From positions 57,193-121,192 of the forward strand of contig NZ_JAMPTM010000001.1 in NCBI RefSeq assembly GCF_025403375.1: a stretch of 64,000 bases of DNA. Reading direction: 5' to 3'. The position numbers were made by a program, and so were the translations under genes. Positions 51,972-61,054 of this stretch are shown one piece after another (the stretch's first letter is position 1; each line of letters starts with the position of its first letter). The notes beneath the pieces are model-generated. The model ran no database searches. It had not been told where the DNA came from and saw nothing but the letters and a program-made list of their open reading frames with translations. This DNA comes from Frankia gtarii (GTDB taxonomy: Bacteria > Actinomycetota > Actinomycetes > Frankiales > Frankiaceae).

Positions 51972-52780
51972 CGGCCCCCGTCGAACCAGTGACGGTCGAG
52001 CAGCTCGGTGCGGTGCGCCGAGTGGTCCTCAACCGACCCCGGAAGCTCAACGCCCTGGATGCCGCGATGAGCGCGATGTTCTTCCGCGCGGTCGACGACG
52101 CCGTCGCCGACCCGAACACCCACGTGATCATCGTCTCGGGTGCGGGCCGAGCCTTCTGCTCAGGGGCCGATCTAAGCGCAGTACCCGCGGCCGGCGGCCG
52201 GCCGCACACTGCGTCGGCCGGCGACGCACCCGGTCGTGGGCAGGCGACGTACCCGAACGCCGTGGCCGACATGACGGCGAACCGGAGCCGAGTCGAGAAC
52301 TGGCTACACCTGTGGTCAACGCCGAAGCCGCTGATCGCCCAGGTCCACGGATACTGCCTCGGCCTCGCGAACGAGATCGTCGGCTGCGCCGACATCGTGG
52401 TGTGCGGGGAGAGCGCCCGGTTCGGGATGCCCGAGGCCCGCGAGTTCGCCCTTCCGCCCACCCTGGGCTTCTGGCCGGTGCGGATCGGTCACGCCCGGAC
52501 CAAGGAGCTGCTCTGGAGCGGCCGGCTGGTCGACGGCCAGGAGGCCGTGCGCATCGGGCTGGCCGACCAGGTGGTGAGCGACGAGGCGCTCGCGTCGGAG
52601 ACCGAGGCGATCGCGGCCCGCATCGCCGACGTTCCGGCGGCCCGCCTCACGGTCGTCAAGCAGGCCGTGAACTCCTGGGCGGAGACCATGGGGGTGCGGG
52701 AGGCCGCGCTGCGAGGAGCGGAGTACCACGCCCTCTACCACCAAGCCGGCTATCCGCCCGATCCGGCGGTGGCCACCTGA
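51968..52780 (+). CDS. Enoyl-CoA hydratase/isomerase family protein
   Basis: 270 aa from GTG 51968. QLGAVRRVVLNRPRKLNALDAAM, oxyanion loop SGAGRAFCSGADLSA, HGYCLGLANEIVGCAD and FGMPEAREFALPP; the Glu of the MPEA segment is kept, as in hydratases. It probably adds water to an enoyl-CoA. No own Shine-Dalgarno is evident; translation is likely coupled to the small gene that overlaps its start by four bases. It converges with the carboxylesterase at 52866. Confidence 0.88.
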   Translation: MTAPVEPVTVEQLGAVRRVVLNRPRKLNALDAAMSAMFFRAVDDAVADPNTHVIIVSGAGRAFCSGADLSAVPAAGGRPHTASAGDAPGRGQATYPNAVADMTANRSRVENWLHLWSTPKPLIAQVHGYCLGLANEIVGCADIVVCGESARFGMPEAREFALPPTLGFWPVRIGHARTKELLWSGRLVDGQEAVRIGLADQVVSDEALASETEAIAARIADVPAARLTVVKQAVNSWAETMGVREAALRGAEYHALYHQAGYPPDPAVAT

Positions 52781-52814
52781 TCGCTTCGAGCTGGGATCGC
52801 GGCGAACACCGCCG

Positions 52815-52845
52815 GGCGCTGCCCGGGACACCGCCGGGCAGCGCC
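52815..52845. terminator. Convergent-gene hairpin
   Basis: GGCGCTGCCCGG (52815-52826) pairs with CCGGGCAGCGCC (52834-52845), a perfect 12-bp stem with a 7-nt loop, between converging crotonase and carboxylesterase genes. Confidence 0.7.
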
Positions 52846-52865
52846 GCGACATCACCGCGTTCCGG

Positions 52866-54533
52866 TCACTCTGTTCCCGGTATCGGGCTCTGGTTGGCGG
52901 CCCAGAACCCGCAGTGGTGGTCTGTGCTGAAGGTGGCGGCGGCGATCGGGCGGGCCGTCGCCGTCTCCAGGGACAGCAACCGGGGCGCGGCGGACGTGAT
53001 CTTCGGCCAGCCCGGCGCGCCGGCGCCGTTCGGGTTGCCGGTGGCCGCGAACCGGGTCCAATAGCCGACCATGCGGGCCGCCGCGGCCTGCTGCTCGGGG
53101 TTCAGCGAAACCTGACGGAACAGATACGCGAGTTCGGCGCCGTGCGTGACCCCGAGCGGGAAGTCCCCGTTCGAGGGGAACGGCGGCGGCGCCGCGGCGT
53201 CGTTGAACTCGTACTGGTAGACGGGGACGGCGGCCGCGGCCAGCCCACCAGCGCGCAGCGTGGTGCAGGAGAACCCGGAGTCCCCGACAATGGTCGCATA
53301 GGCGAGTGCGGCCGACGAGTACGCGGCCGCGGGATATTCGGCGAGGACGGCGTCGGCGTTCGCGCCGAACGAGGCCCGGAGGGTCTGCTCGTAGTTCTCG
53401 GCGTTGACCGTCCCGAACGCACCCAGCGCGACGAGAATCCGGCCCTCGTCGTGATTGGACCCCACGAGGAGTGGTACCCGGGCTATCCGGCGTTCGGCCA
53501 TCATGACGCTGACGGGTTTCGGCAGCACCGCGCCGCCGTTGACCACGTTGAAACCGTTGACCAGCCCGGCGGGTGAGGCAGCCATGAGCTCCCCGGTCGA
53601 TTTCCCACGCAGGCAGGCGGCGACATCACCTGACGTGCAGCCGATGCTGGCGGCGATAGTGGTGCCTCTGGCCTCGGCGCTTTTCAGGTCGAGTTCCGCC
53701 AGATTGCAGCCGCTTTCGGACGCCACCCGGTCGAACAGGCCCGCCGAACTGGGCGAGACCAGGTGGACACAGACGCTTTCCGCTCCCGCGGACTCACCGA
53801 AGAGGGTCACGTTCCTGGCATCGCCCCCGAAGTTCGCGATGTTGGCGCGAACCCAGCGCAGTGCCGCCTGCTGGTCCTGGATGCCGTACATCCCGGACGC
53901 GCCGCCCTCGGCGGTCAGGCCCGGGAGAGCCAGAAAGCCGAACGGGCCGAGCCGGTAGTTGAGGGTCACCACGATCACGCGCCCCTGGTCCACCAGCGGC
54001 GCCGGATCGTAGCTGCTTCCCGACCCGACGATGAACCCTCCGCCGGGGATGAACACCATCACCGGCAGCCGGCCGGTGATGGTGGCGGGCGTGGTGACGT
54101 TGAGGAACAGACAGTCCTCGCTGCTGGGGTCGCTACCGGCGCCGGGGCCAGATCCGGGATCGGAACCGGGGGTCAGACCCCCCTGGGGGCAGATCGCCCG
54201 GGGCCTGGTGGTGTCGCGCACCCCCGACCACGCCGCGGCGAGTTGCGGGGCCTTCCACCGCAGCGGCCCGATCGGCGGGGCGGCGAACGGGATGCCCTGG
54301 AACGACCGCCGGGTCTCGACGACCGATCCGCGGACCACCCCCTTGTCTGTCCGCACCTCGATCGGCGCCGGCGCCGGCGCCGCGCCACCCCCGACCTGAC
54401 CAGCGGCCGGCAAGGACGCGGCGACCAGCACACCGACGCCGACGGCCGCGACCACACCCAGCCCGATCAGGCGGTCCATGCGTAACCGCGACCGCCATCG
54501 GCTGACCCTCGGCCATGAGAGACGATCTGACAT
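52866..54533 (-). CDS. Secreted type-B carboxylesterase
   Basis: 555 aa from ATG 54533, preceded by GGAGGAGGA. A Sec-type signal follows the Arg-rich start: a hydrophobic run IGLGVVAAVGVGVLVAA ending in LPAAGQ. Mature features: FQGIPFAAPPIGPLRW, EDCLFLNVTTP, VFIPGGGFIVGSGS, nucleophile TLFGESAGAESV, acid region GSNHDEGRI and histidine in VTHGAELAYLF. A Gly/Ser/Pro-rich insertion sits just before EDCLFLNV. It probably hydrolyses an ester outside the cell so that the acid can be taken up. Two dyad elements lie about 130-170 bp upstream. Confidence 0.92.
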   Translation of the reverse strand: MSDRLSWPRVSRWRSRLRMDRLIGLGVVAAVGVGVLVAASLPAAGQVGGGAAPAPAPIEVRTDKGVVRGSVVETRRSFQGIPFAAPPIGPLRWKAPQLAAAWSGVRDTTRPRAICPQGGLTPGSDPGSGPGAGSDPSSEDCLFLNVTTPATITGRLPVMVFIPGGGFIVGSGSSYDPAPLVDQGRVIVVTLNYRLGPFGFLALPGLTAEGGASGMYGIQDQQAALRWVRANIANFGGDARNVTLFGESAGAESVCVHLVSPSSAGLFDRVASESGCNLAELDLKSAEARGTTIAASIGCTSGDVAACLRGKSTGELMAASPAGLVNGFNVVNGGAVLPKPVSVMMAERRIARVPLLVGSNHDEGRILVALGAFGTVNAENYEQTLRASFGANADAVLAEYPAAAYSSAALAYATIVGDSGFSCTTLRAGGLAAAAVPVYQYEFNDAAAPPPFPSNGDFPLGVTHGAELAYLFRQVSLNPEQQAAAARMVGYWTRFAATGNPNGAGAPGWPKITSAAPRLLSLETATARPIAAATFSTDHHCGFWAANQSPIPGTE

Positions 54534-54660
54534 CGTTCCTCCTCCTTGGCCGGAAAAGAGCCACTCGACACCAGCCGCCGATCGAGGGTTCGCGCCGCCC
54601 GATTCCAGGCGTAACGGCCAGGAGGAAGAAAGCAGCAGAAGAGATCGGACCCGGTGACAA

Positions 54661-54704
54661 GACGGTTCCCGACCGTCGTATCGAGTACGTTTCCGTATCG
54701 TTAC
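54661..54704. promoter_or_regulatory. Two dyads upstream of the carboxylesterase
   Basis: GACGGT-TCCCG-ACCGTC (54661-54677) is a perfect 6-bp stem. It touches a 27-bp imperfect palindrome (54678-54704) running from GTATCGAGTACG to CGTATCGTTAC. The region, about 130 bp before the start codon, is noticeably less GC-rich and is the best operator candidate for this gene. Confidence 0.45.
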
Positions 54705-54814
54705 GCACGGTTCGGACCCGGTCAATTACCGAATGGTGCCGCAGATTTTTCCACCGTCAGTCGACGACGCTCGTCACGCCCCAGATCCGAGTATTCCTCC
54801 GGTTCATCAGTCAA

Positions 54815-56416
54815 TCATTCGACGCGGAACGGCGAGCGCGTGGAACGGGCTTGGATCAGCTCGGCCAGTTCCCTTTTGAGGATCTTTCCGGAGGGCGTGA
54901 GAGGGAGTTCGTCCGGCCGGACGAGGACCAGCCGCCGGGGCACCTTGTAGTTGGAGAGCCGAGTCTTCAGGATGTCGAGCAGCGCGGACGGAGCCAGGTC
55001 CGCGCTGGCCTCGGGCACCACCGCCGCGCCGACCACCTGACCCCGCTCGGGGTCGTCGAGGCCGACGACATGCGCCGCCGCGACACCGTCGAGGGCGGCG
55101 ATCTCCCGCTCCACCTCGGCCGGCGAGACGTTGGCCCCTGAACTTTTGATCATATCGCCGAGCCGGCCGACATAGTAGATGACGTCACCGTCGACCTCAC
55201 CCAGGTCGCCGGTCCGGTAGAACCCGGCGGCGTCGAACGACGTCTCCCGGGTGACCTTGTGCAGGCCAAGCATCAACGTCGGCCCGCGCAGGAGGATCTG
55301 GCCGGTGCCCCCGTCGGCCGTGGGCCGGCCCTCGGCGTCCACGACCTGCACCTCGTAACCGGGTTCGAACTCCACCAGCGGCGGGCAGACGGGCCGGGCC
55401 GGGTCGGGCGGGCCGTCCCCCCACGAGTACATGCCGAACGTCTCCGTCATGCCGAGCCCGATCCGCATCTTCGACTTCGGGTAAGTGGAATGCGCATGCG
55501 CGGCGCCGGCGCCAGCGGCGGCGAACATCGAGCTGGGCGGGGTGGTACGTTCCCCGCAGACGACCGTGCCCCCGAGTTCCAGCGTCGGGAACAACGTCAT
55601 GACCAACCCGCCCACCCAGAAGAACGGCAGATACGCCGAACGGGTCTCGCCGGGCCCATAGCCCAGCATCTCCCGTGCGTAGTGCGTTTTGGCCAGGACG
55701 GTCCGGTGAGAGTGGATCACCCCCTTGGGATCCGCGCTCTGCCCAGAGGTGTAAATCATCAACGACGGCTCCGACGGGTGCACCTCCGCCTCCGCCGCGT
55801 GCAACAGATCCTCCCCGACCCCGCTGTCAACATCCCCCTCGAGCCAGGCGAGGGTACGCGCCCAGGGCGGCAGGTCGGCGCCGGCGAAGGCCAGCCAACG
55901 CAGGTAGGGCGCGGCGGCTAATCGCAGGGTCGGCGGGGACGTCCGCAGCTCGGCAAACGCCTCCTCGAAGGCGGCTGGAATGTCGCGGCCCAGAATCGTG
56001 CGAGCGGCGATCACGCCGTGCAGGTCGCCGTGCCGCAGGAGCCGCGCCAGCTCCGGCGGCTTCGCGACGGTGCTCAGCGGGACGGCGACGGCACCCACAC
56101 GGCTGATCGCCGCCCAGGTGACAGCCCAGTCCGGACCGTTGGCGAACAGCAGGCCGATGCGGGTGCCCTTGCCGACACCCTGGGCGAGCAGGCCCCGGGC
56201 CAGCACGGCCGACCGACGCTCGAGGTCACGATAGGTCAGCTCGTGCTCACCACTCACGACGGCCGGGCGGTCACCGTAGGCGTCCGCCACGGCACGCACG
56301 AAGGCCGCTACGGTGCGCGCCGCCGAGGGCTCCTCGGGCATTTCTTCTCTCTTCCCTGGGTCCAGCAGATCGCGTCCGTCGGCGGTGTCGGGAGTGTCGA
56401 GCATGTCGGGCACCAT
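54815..56416 (-). CDS. Acyl-CoA ligase (AMP-forming), probably with internal shortening
   Basis: 533 aa. AMP-binding motif LMIYTSGQSADPKGVIHSH (Gln in place of the usual Thr), LGMTETFGMYSWG, FYRTGDLGEVDGDVIYYVGR, the hinge KSSGANVSPAEVE and the A10 motif LPLTPSGKILKREL with its lysine. The stretch between GGTVVCGERTTPP and LGMTETFG is only about 35 residues, where relatives of this subfamily have some 80 or more, including the substrate-pocket strand. A clean in-frame deletion is suspected. If active it would activate a carboxylic acid with ATP and CoA. Its start lies three bases behind the CoA-transferase stop. Confidence 0.82.
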   Translation of the reverse strand: MVPDMLDTPDTADGRDLLDPGKREEMPEEPSAARTVAAFVRAVADAYGDRPAVVSGEHELTYRDLERRSAVLARGLLAQGVGKGTRIGLLFANGPDWAVTWAAISRVGAVAVPLSTVAKPPELARLLRHGDLHGVIAARTILGRDIPAAFEEAFAELRTSPPTLRLAAAPYLRWLAFAGADLPPWARTLAWLEGDVDSGVGEDLLHAAEAEVHPSEPSLMIYTSGQSADPKGVIHSHRTVLAKTHYAREMLGYGPGETRSAYLPFFWVGGLVMTLFPTLELGGTVVCGERTTPPSSMFAAAGAGAAHAHSTYPKSKMRIGLGMTETFGMYSWGDGPPDPARPVCPPLVEFEPGYEVQVVDAEGRPTADGGTGQILLRGPTLMLGLHKVTRETSFDAAGFYRTGDLGEVDGDVIYYVGRLGDMIKSSGANVSPAEVEREIAALDGVAAAHVVGLDDPERGQVVGAAVVPEASADLAPSALLDILKTRLSNYKVPRRLVLVRPDELPLTPSGKILKRELAELIQARSTRSPFRVE

Positions 56417-56419
56417 GGT

Positions 56420-57646
56420 TCAGGCCACCACGCCCTTCACCTTGAGGTCGACGACGGCGTCCCAGCCGAGGCCGAGTTCGCGGGTCAGGATGTCGTCACC
56501 GTGCTCGTTGAACTCCGGCGCCCGCCGGGGTCGGGACGGCGCGCCGTCAAACTGGACCGGCGTCGCGACCAGGGGGACCTGCGTCCCATCCGCCATCTCG
56601 GCGTCGACGAGGTAGCCGTTGGCCGTCACCTGCTCGTCGTTCGCCACCTCGACGGTGTCCTGCACGGGAGCCCACTGGCCGGTGAAGTCACGCAGCCGCT
56701 CCTTCCACTCGGCCAGCGTCGCCGTGACGAACTCGGCCGCCAGAATCGCGGCCGCCGCCGTGGCGTTCTCGGTCAGCTTCGCCACCGTGTCGAAACGTTC
56801 GTCGCCGACCAGCTCCGGTCGGCCGATCACCCGGCACGCGTCCGGCCAGTAATGGAAAGCCTGCAGGCAGGACAGGTACACCCAGTGGCCGTCCTTCGTC
56901 GCGTACGGCATCGCCAGCGGGTTGCGCAGCCCAGATCCGTCCCGGGCCCGCGGCCGCCACGGCTTGCCGCTCTGCATCGACAGCGCGATGCCGGCTCCCA
57001 ACGCCCACATCCCCGACGCCATCAACGACACGTCGACGACCGTCGCCTCGCCGGTACGTTCGCGGTGCAGCAAGGCCGCCGCGATGCCGCCGGCGATGTT
57101 CATCGCGCCGATGGAGTCTCCGTAGGCGGGGCCGGGCATCGTCTGGAGCTGGTCGCTGCCCTCCGGGGTGCCGCCCATCGCGAGACCGGAACGCGCCCAG
57201 TACCCGAGGATGTCGTAGCCGCCGCTGTCCGCGTCCGGTCCCTTCGGGCCGAAGCCCGACCCGCGAACATAGATAATCTTCGGATTGTGGGCTCGGATGT
57301 CCTCGACGTCGATCGACAGCTTCGCCCGGACCTTCGGTAGCTTGTTCGTGAGGAAGACGTCGCAGGTGGCGGCGAGCCGGTAGAGAATCTCCAGACCCTC
57401 GGCCGTGGACAGATCCAGCCCCAGGCTGCGCTTGCCCCGGTTGGAATGCTCCAGCAGCGCGTGAACCTTCCCCGCGCCGAGGTCGACAGTGCCGGTGGCG
57501 GCGAGGCCACGCATGGCGTCACCCCGCTCGACATGCTCGATCTTGATGACGTCGGCGCCCCAGTCCGCCAGGATCGCCGAGGCCGCCGGCACGAACGTGT
57601 GCTCAGCCACCTCGAGAATGCGAATGCCCTGCATTACCGCGGTCAT
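56420..57646 (-). CDS. CaiB/BaiF family III CoA-transferase
   Basis: 408 aa from ATG 57646; GGAGG lies about ten bases upstream. GIRILEVAEHTFVPAASAIL, ADWGADVIKIEHVERGDAMR, SNRGKRSLGLDLS, IYVRGSGFGPKGP and the catalytic-aspartate region SGGYDILGYWARSG. The gene forms a tight pair with the ligase behind it and follows an acyl-CoA dehydrogenase. Together with the TetR gene they look like one regulon for activating and dehydrogenating an acid. It is clearly a different subfamily from the pair at 8266 and 19829. Confidence 0.9.
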   Translation of the reverse strand: MTAVMQGIRILEVAEHTFVPAASAILADWGADVIKIEHVERGDAMRGLAATGTVDLGAGKVHALLEHSNRGKRSLGLDLSTAEGLEILYRLAATCDVFLTNKLPKVRAKLSIDVEDIRAHNPKIIYVRGSGFGPKGPDADSGGYDILGYWARSGLAMGGTPEGSDQLQTMPGPAYGDSIGAMNIAGGIAAALLHRERTGEATVVDVSLMASGMWALGAGIALSMQSGKPWRPRARDGSGLRNPLAMPYATKDGHWVYLSCLQAFHYWPDACRVIGRPELVGDERFDTVAKLTENATAAAAILAAEFVTATLAEWKERLRDFTGQWAPVQDTVEVANDEQVTANGYLVDAEMADGTQVPLVATPVQFDGAPSRPRRAPEFNEHGDDILTRELGLGWDAVVDLKVKGVVA

Positions 57647-57739
57647 TGGCGACCAGCCTCCCGTAGTTTCGTCGCCGACGTTGGCCGACGAGCCGCTCGC
57701 CTCCGCCACCAGTCAGTCATCACGGCACCCCACAGAAGC

Positions 57740-58912
57740 TCAATCACGCGGGGTGCTCCGAGGCAGCCCGAGAAACTTCTCCGCGACGAGGTTCCGATGG
57801 ATCTCGTTGGTTCCCCCGTAGATCGACGTCCCGGGCGTGAACCGGAACATGTACTCGGGGATCGCGCCCGCCACGGCTCCCTCGGCGCCGTGGGGCAGCA
57901 GCCCGGCGGGCCCCATCAGCTCAAGCAGGTCCGAGGCGGCCCGGGCCAGTGCCCCGGAGGCGTGTATCCGCGCCATCGGCCCGTGCGCCGCCGTCCCCGC
58001 CTCGATGTCGAGGGCGACACGGGCGAGGCGTTCGCGCGTGATCGGATCTTCGAGCCGTGGCCGCCCGCTCTCGTCAACCTGGGTCTGCAGCCAGGTCACC
58101 ACCGCGGCAAGGAGCCGGCGGGTGTCGCGAAGGAAGGTCCTGCCACCGTTCGGCGCCAGATCGTCCTGCTCGCCCATCCCGTGCTCGTTGGCGAGTGGTG
58201 CCGACAGCACGGCCCAGCCCTGGTTGACCCCACCCAGCCGGTAGTAGTCGGAGACGCGCACATCGTCGAAGTGCACGATGTTCGTTCGCTCCCCACCCAC
58301 CGTGTGGATCGGGCGGATCTCGATGCCCGGAAGGTCGAGCGGCACGAGGAACACCGAGAGCCCCCGGCGCTTGGGCGCAGCGGGATCGGTCCGGGTGAGG
58401 CACAGGGAGTACTGGCACACCTGCGCGCCGGTGGTGAACATCTTCTGCCCGTTGATGATCCATTCGTCGCCCTCTTGGACGGCGCGCGTGCGCACGGCGG
58501 CCAGATCCGAACCGCAGTCAGGCTCGGTGTAGCCGAGGCAGATGCTGATCGAGCCGTCGCCGACGCCGGCCAGGACGGTCGTTTTCAGCTCTTCGTTGGC
58601 GAACATCTGGACGGCGAGGGCCGGCAGTGGCGTCGTCTGGCTGATGATGACCGGCGCACCGGACCGTTCGAGCTCAAGTTCCATGATCCGGGCCCGAACG
58701 GGGTCGAGTCCGGCGCCGCCCTGCCCGACCGGCCACCGCGCCAGCACCCACCCCCGCGCTCCGAAGGCACGATGGAACGCCTCGTTGAAACCGCTGCCGG
58801 TGCGGCGCTCCTCCGCGTGTACCTCCTCGGTGACGTGCTCGTCGAAGAAGGCTCGAGTCTCGGCCCAGAACGCCCGGGTGTCCTCGTCGAGTTCGACCGC
58901 GCTGAAGTTCAT
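57740..58912 (-). CDS. Acyl-CoA dehydrogenase, subunit without classical Glu
   Basis: 390 aa from ATG 58912, eight bases after GGGAG. LGYTEPDCGSDLAAVRTRAV, INGQKMFTTGAQVCQYSLCLTRTDP, LANEHGMG and SIYGGTNEIHRNLVAEKFLGLPR. The residue at the IYEGT catalytic position is Gly, as in one subunit type of the mycobacterial alpha2beta2 FadE heteromers. It may need a partner FadE or use another base. It precedes the CoA-transferase by 93 bases. Substrate likely a branched or bulky acyl-CoA. Confidence 0.88.
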   Translation of the reverse strand: MNFSAVELDEDTRAFWAETRAFFDEHVTEEVHAEERRTGSGFNEAFHRAFGARGWVLARWPVGQGGAGLDPVRARIMELELERSGAPVIISQTTPLPALAVQMFANEELKTTVLAGVGDGSISICLGYTEPDCGSDLAAVRTRAVQEGDEWIINGQKMFTTGAQVCQYSLCLTRTDPAAPKRRGLSVFLVPLDLPGIEIRPIHTVGGERTNIVHFDDVRVSDYYRLGGVNQGWAVLSAPLANEHGMGEQDDLAPNGGRTFLRDTRRLLAAVVTWLQTQVDESGRPRLEDPITRERLARVALDIEAGTAAHGPMARIHASGALARAASDLLELMGPAGLLPHGAEGAVAGAIPEYMFRFTPGTSIYGGTNEIHRNLVAEKFLGLPRSTPRD

Positions 58913-59309
58913 GAAAACGCTCCCAACATGCTCCCGCGGCCGCAGTCCCACCGGCCGCGGTGGTGGGCATCCCACCCGTCCGAAGCGGCTCGGCGCCCAG
59001 GAGCCGCACTTCCCGTTCCGGCGGTGCGGCGGTCGAGCTCGGCCGGCCGCCAGCAAGAAGGGAGCTTATCACCGGTGGGAAGTGACGTTTTCCTCCTTCG
59101 GGAGGTCGAGTCCCCCGAGCGGATCAGGACGCTGCCGGCGGGCGTGCCGGGAGGACGCCGGGAGAGCGGGCGGGGAGGCCGGCCCGGCTCGACACGCCAA
59201 GCCCGGGTCGTTCCCTCCCGGCCACATGATGATCCGTTCGCAGGGGTGCACAGCCCCTGCCCCTGACGGAACGACACCACGAGCGGTCGTCAGGGGCGGC
59301 GAGCGATCG
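58913..59309. other. 397-bp spacer between TetR and ACAD genes
   Basis: Holds a tetraloop hairpin, CCTCC-TTCG-GGAGG (59092-59105), and an imperfect 20/21-bp tandem repeat (GAGCGGTCGTCAGGGGCGGC at 59281 and a near copy at 59301) that runs through the TetR stop codon. I see no gene in it. Confidence 0.5.
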
Positions 59310-60086
59310 TCAGGGGGCGGCGACCGGCCCGCTCGTGGCGGCCAGGTCATGCCGGTCCGACGCTGCTTCACGATCCGCTGACTCGCGGCCGGCACTATCC
59401 ATGCCGATGCCGCTCAGGCAGAACTCCCACACCTCCGCTGGAGAAAGCGGCGGGTCCATCAACGGGGAGCCGATGATGGAGGCCTGATTCGCGGTCGTGA
59501 TCATCTGGAGCAGGATGGCCGCGGTGCGCTCGTGATCGACGGAACGAATTCGACCCGCCGCCGCCGCGTCAGCGACGATCTCACTGAGATAGGTGACGAG
59601 TGCCTTGTACGAGTGGCTCAACTCGTCCGGGTGGCTCTGCTGGAGCCGGAAGTACTGCTGAACCAGAAGGCGGCTGGAGCCGGACTGGCCGCGCCCGTCG
59701 TGGGCCCGCTGGAGGCTGCCCAGGACGAAGGTCTGCAGGCGGGCGAACGGATCGGGTTCCACGGCCACCATCCGGCGCAGTTCCTTGTTCTGGTGGCGCT
59801 GGGCCTCCTCGAACATGGCGACCAGAAGTTCGTCCTTGCCGCTGAAGTACTGGTAGAAAGTCCTCGTCGAGACGCGCATCTTGTCCACGACGTCCTGGAC
59901 CGTGAAGTCCTTGCCCCCGGTCTCCTCCACCAGCTCGAGAGCGGTGTCGACGAACCGTGCGCTGCGCCGCTCGGCCTCGACCCGGGAGCGCTCGAGCGAA
60001 CGCTCGACCGCCCGGTTCCGCCAGGCCGGCGCGGCCGCGGGCTCCTTGCCCACGGGCACATCTTTTTCCGTCTTCTTCGGCGTCAC
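59310..60086 (-). CDS. TetR-family transcriptional regulator
   Basis: 258 aa from GTG 60086. After a charged N-terminal arm of about 40 residues comes the TetR helix-turn-helix: FVDTALELVEETGGKDFTVQDVV and MRVSTRTFYQYFSGKDELL. The C-terminal ligand domain is helical and anonymous. A frame extension to 60131 is possible. It lies upstream of the ACAD/CoA-transferase/ligase genes on the same strand and is a candidate repressor for them, or for one of the shared palindromes in the window; which one cannot be decided from sequence. Confidence 0.92.
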   Translation of the reverse strand: MTPKKTEKDVPVGKEPAAAPAWRNRAVERSLERSRVEAERRSARFVDTALELVEETGGKDFTVQDVVDKMRVSTRTFYQYFSGKDELLVAMFEEAQRHQNKELRRMVAVEPDPFARLQTFVLGSLQRAHDGRGQSGSSRLLVQQYFRLQQSHPDELSHSYKALVTYLSEIVADAAAAGRIRSVDHERTAAILLQMITTANQASIIGSPLMDPPLSPAEVWEFCLSGIGMDSAGRESADREAASDRHDLAATSGPVAAP

Positions 60087-60792
60087 GTCCCCGTTCCTCT
60101 CGGTGCCGCGCTCGTGCGACCGTCGGACCACGCCTATACCGCCGGCCCCGGTGAGCTCATGCCAAGCAGCTCGGGAGCTGCGGTCGGGGCCGCGTCCCGA
60201 CCGCTCGAACGAAGCTCCCTACGCCTCAGGCTCCCCCGTGACGGGGACTCCTCATGGCCACTTCTCAATATAGATCGGACCATAGCAGAGTCCAGCAGGA
60301 ACAACGGGCCTCTCCATATTTGCAAAGTATCACTTTTCCGCGCCAACTCGCCCCGCACACCACCTGGTATCCCCACTGTTCGGCGGGCGCTGTTGATCGA
60401 CGAGGCTACGGGGTTCGACGGCATCGCGGGGACGATCGCCAGCTTCCGACGTGCTCCAACTCACAACCCGGCGCCCGGGTACGGGACCATTCCGCCGGCG
60501 CGAACCCACCGGGCCGAACCCACCGGGCCGAACCGCCCGGCGGCGGCGGCGCAGGCCACAACCGGTGGATTCGGTGTAATACCGCCACCGGCGACAACAG
60601 GGCCGGGAAATTCGCGGGGCCAGTGCGCGGACCGCGGCAAGTCCATTAAATATTTACATATACATGCTGCTTTCCGGCGCGGCGGCGAGTGATTGAAAGC
60701 GCCGGAATCACTGGCTATCTCACCGGTCGTCCGCAGGGCCGACGGAATAAAGAACAATCCCGTGGCGATATTCCGCCGACGCGCGACGCCGG
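60087..60792. promoter_or_regulatory. 706-bp non-coding region with an AT-rich box
   Basis: An AT-rich patch, TTAAATATTTACATATACAT, is found at 60642-60667, about 560 bp from the TetR start. A 14-bp tandem duplication (CGAACCCACCGGGC, 60501-60528) is also present. No recognisable gene was found on either strand; frames that are open there have no family signature. Confidence 0.4.
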
Positions 60793-61025
60793 TCAGTCCA
60801 GCGGGATGTAGACGTTCTGAAGCGGGAATCGTCGGCCAGCTCGGCGGCGCCCTGGACCCGCGCCACGGCCTCGTCGTGGACCGAGTCCTCGACGAGCAGT
60901 CGGGTCGGAGTCGGGCAGCCATGCTCCGAGGTGACGATCATGATCATGTGGGCACCCATCCGCGCCGCCTTCGCCAGGTCGGCGTCGGCAAGGATGATGT
61001 TGGCCGACTTTCTGTTGTCCAGCGC
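60793..61025 (-). pseudogene. Aldehyde dehydrogenase remnant
   Basis: On the minus strand from about 61025, the frame reads RKSANIILADADLAKAARMG, then MIMIVTSEHGCPTPTRLLVEDS and HDEAVARVQ. This matches the ALDH core: the GKSANIVL strand and the loop with the catalytic cysteine (GQGCxAPTR, here HGCPTPTR). The match then breaks, and a second frame ends in LQNVYIPLD and a stop at 60793. About 75 of the usual 480 residues remain. It is a dead fragment. Confidence 0.75.
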
Positions 61026-61054
61026 CGTTCCTTCCGGCCGAGAATCGACCGGTT

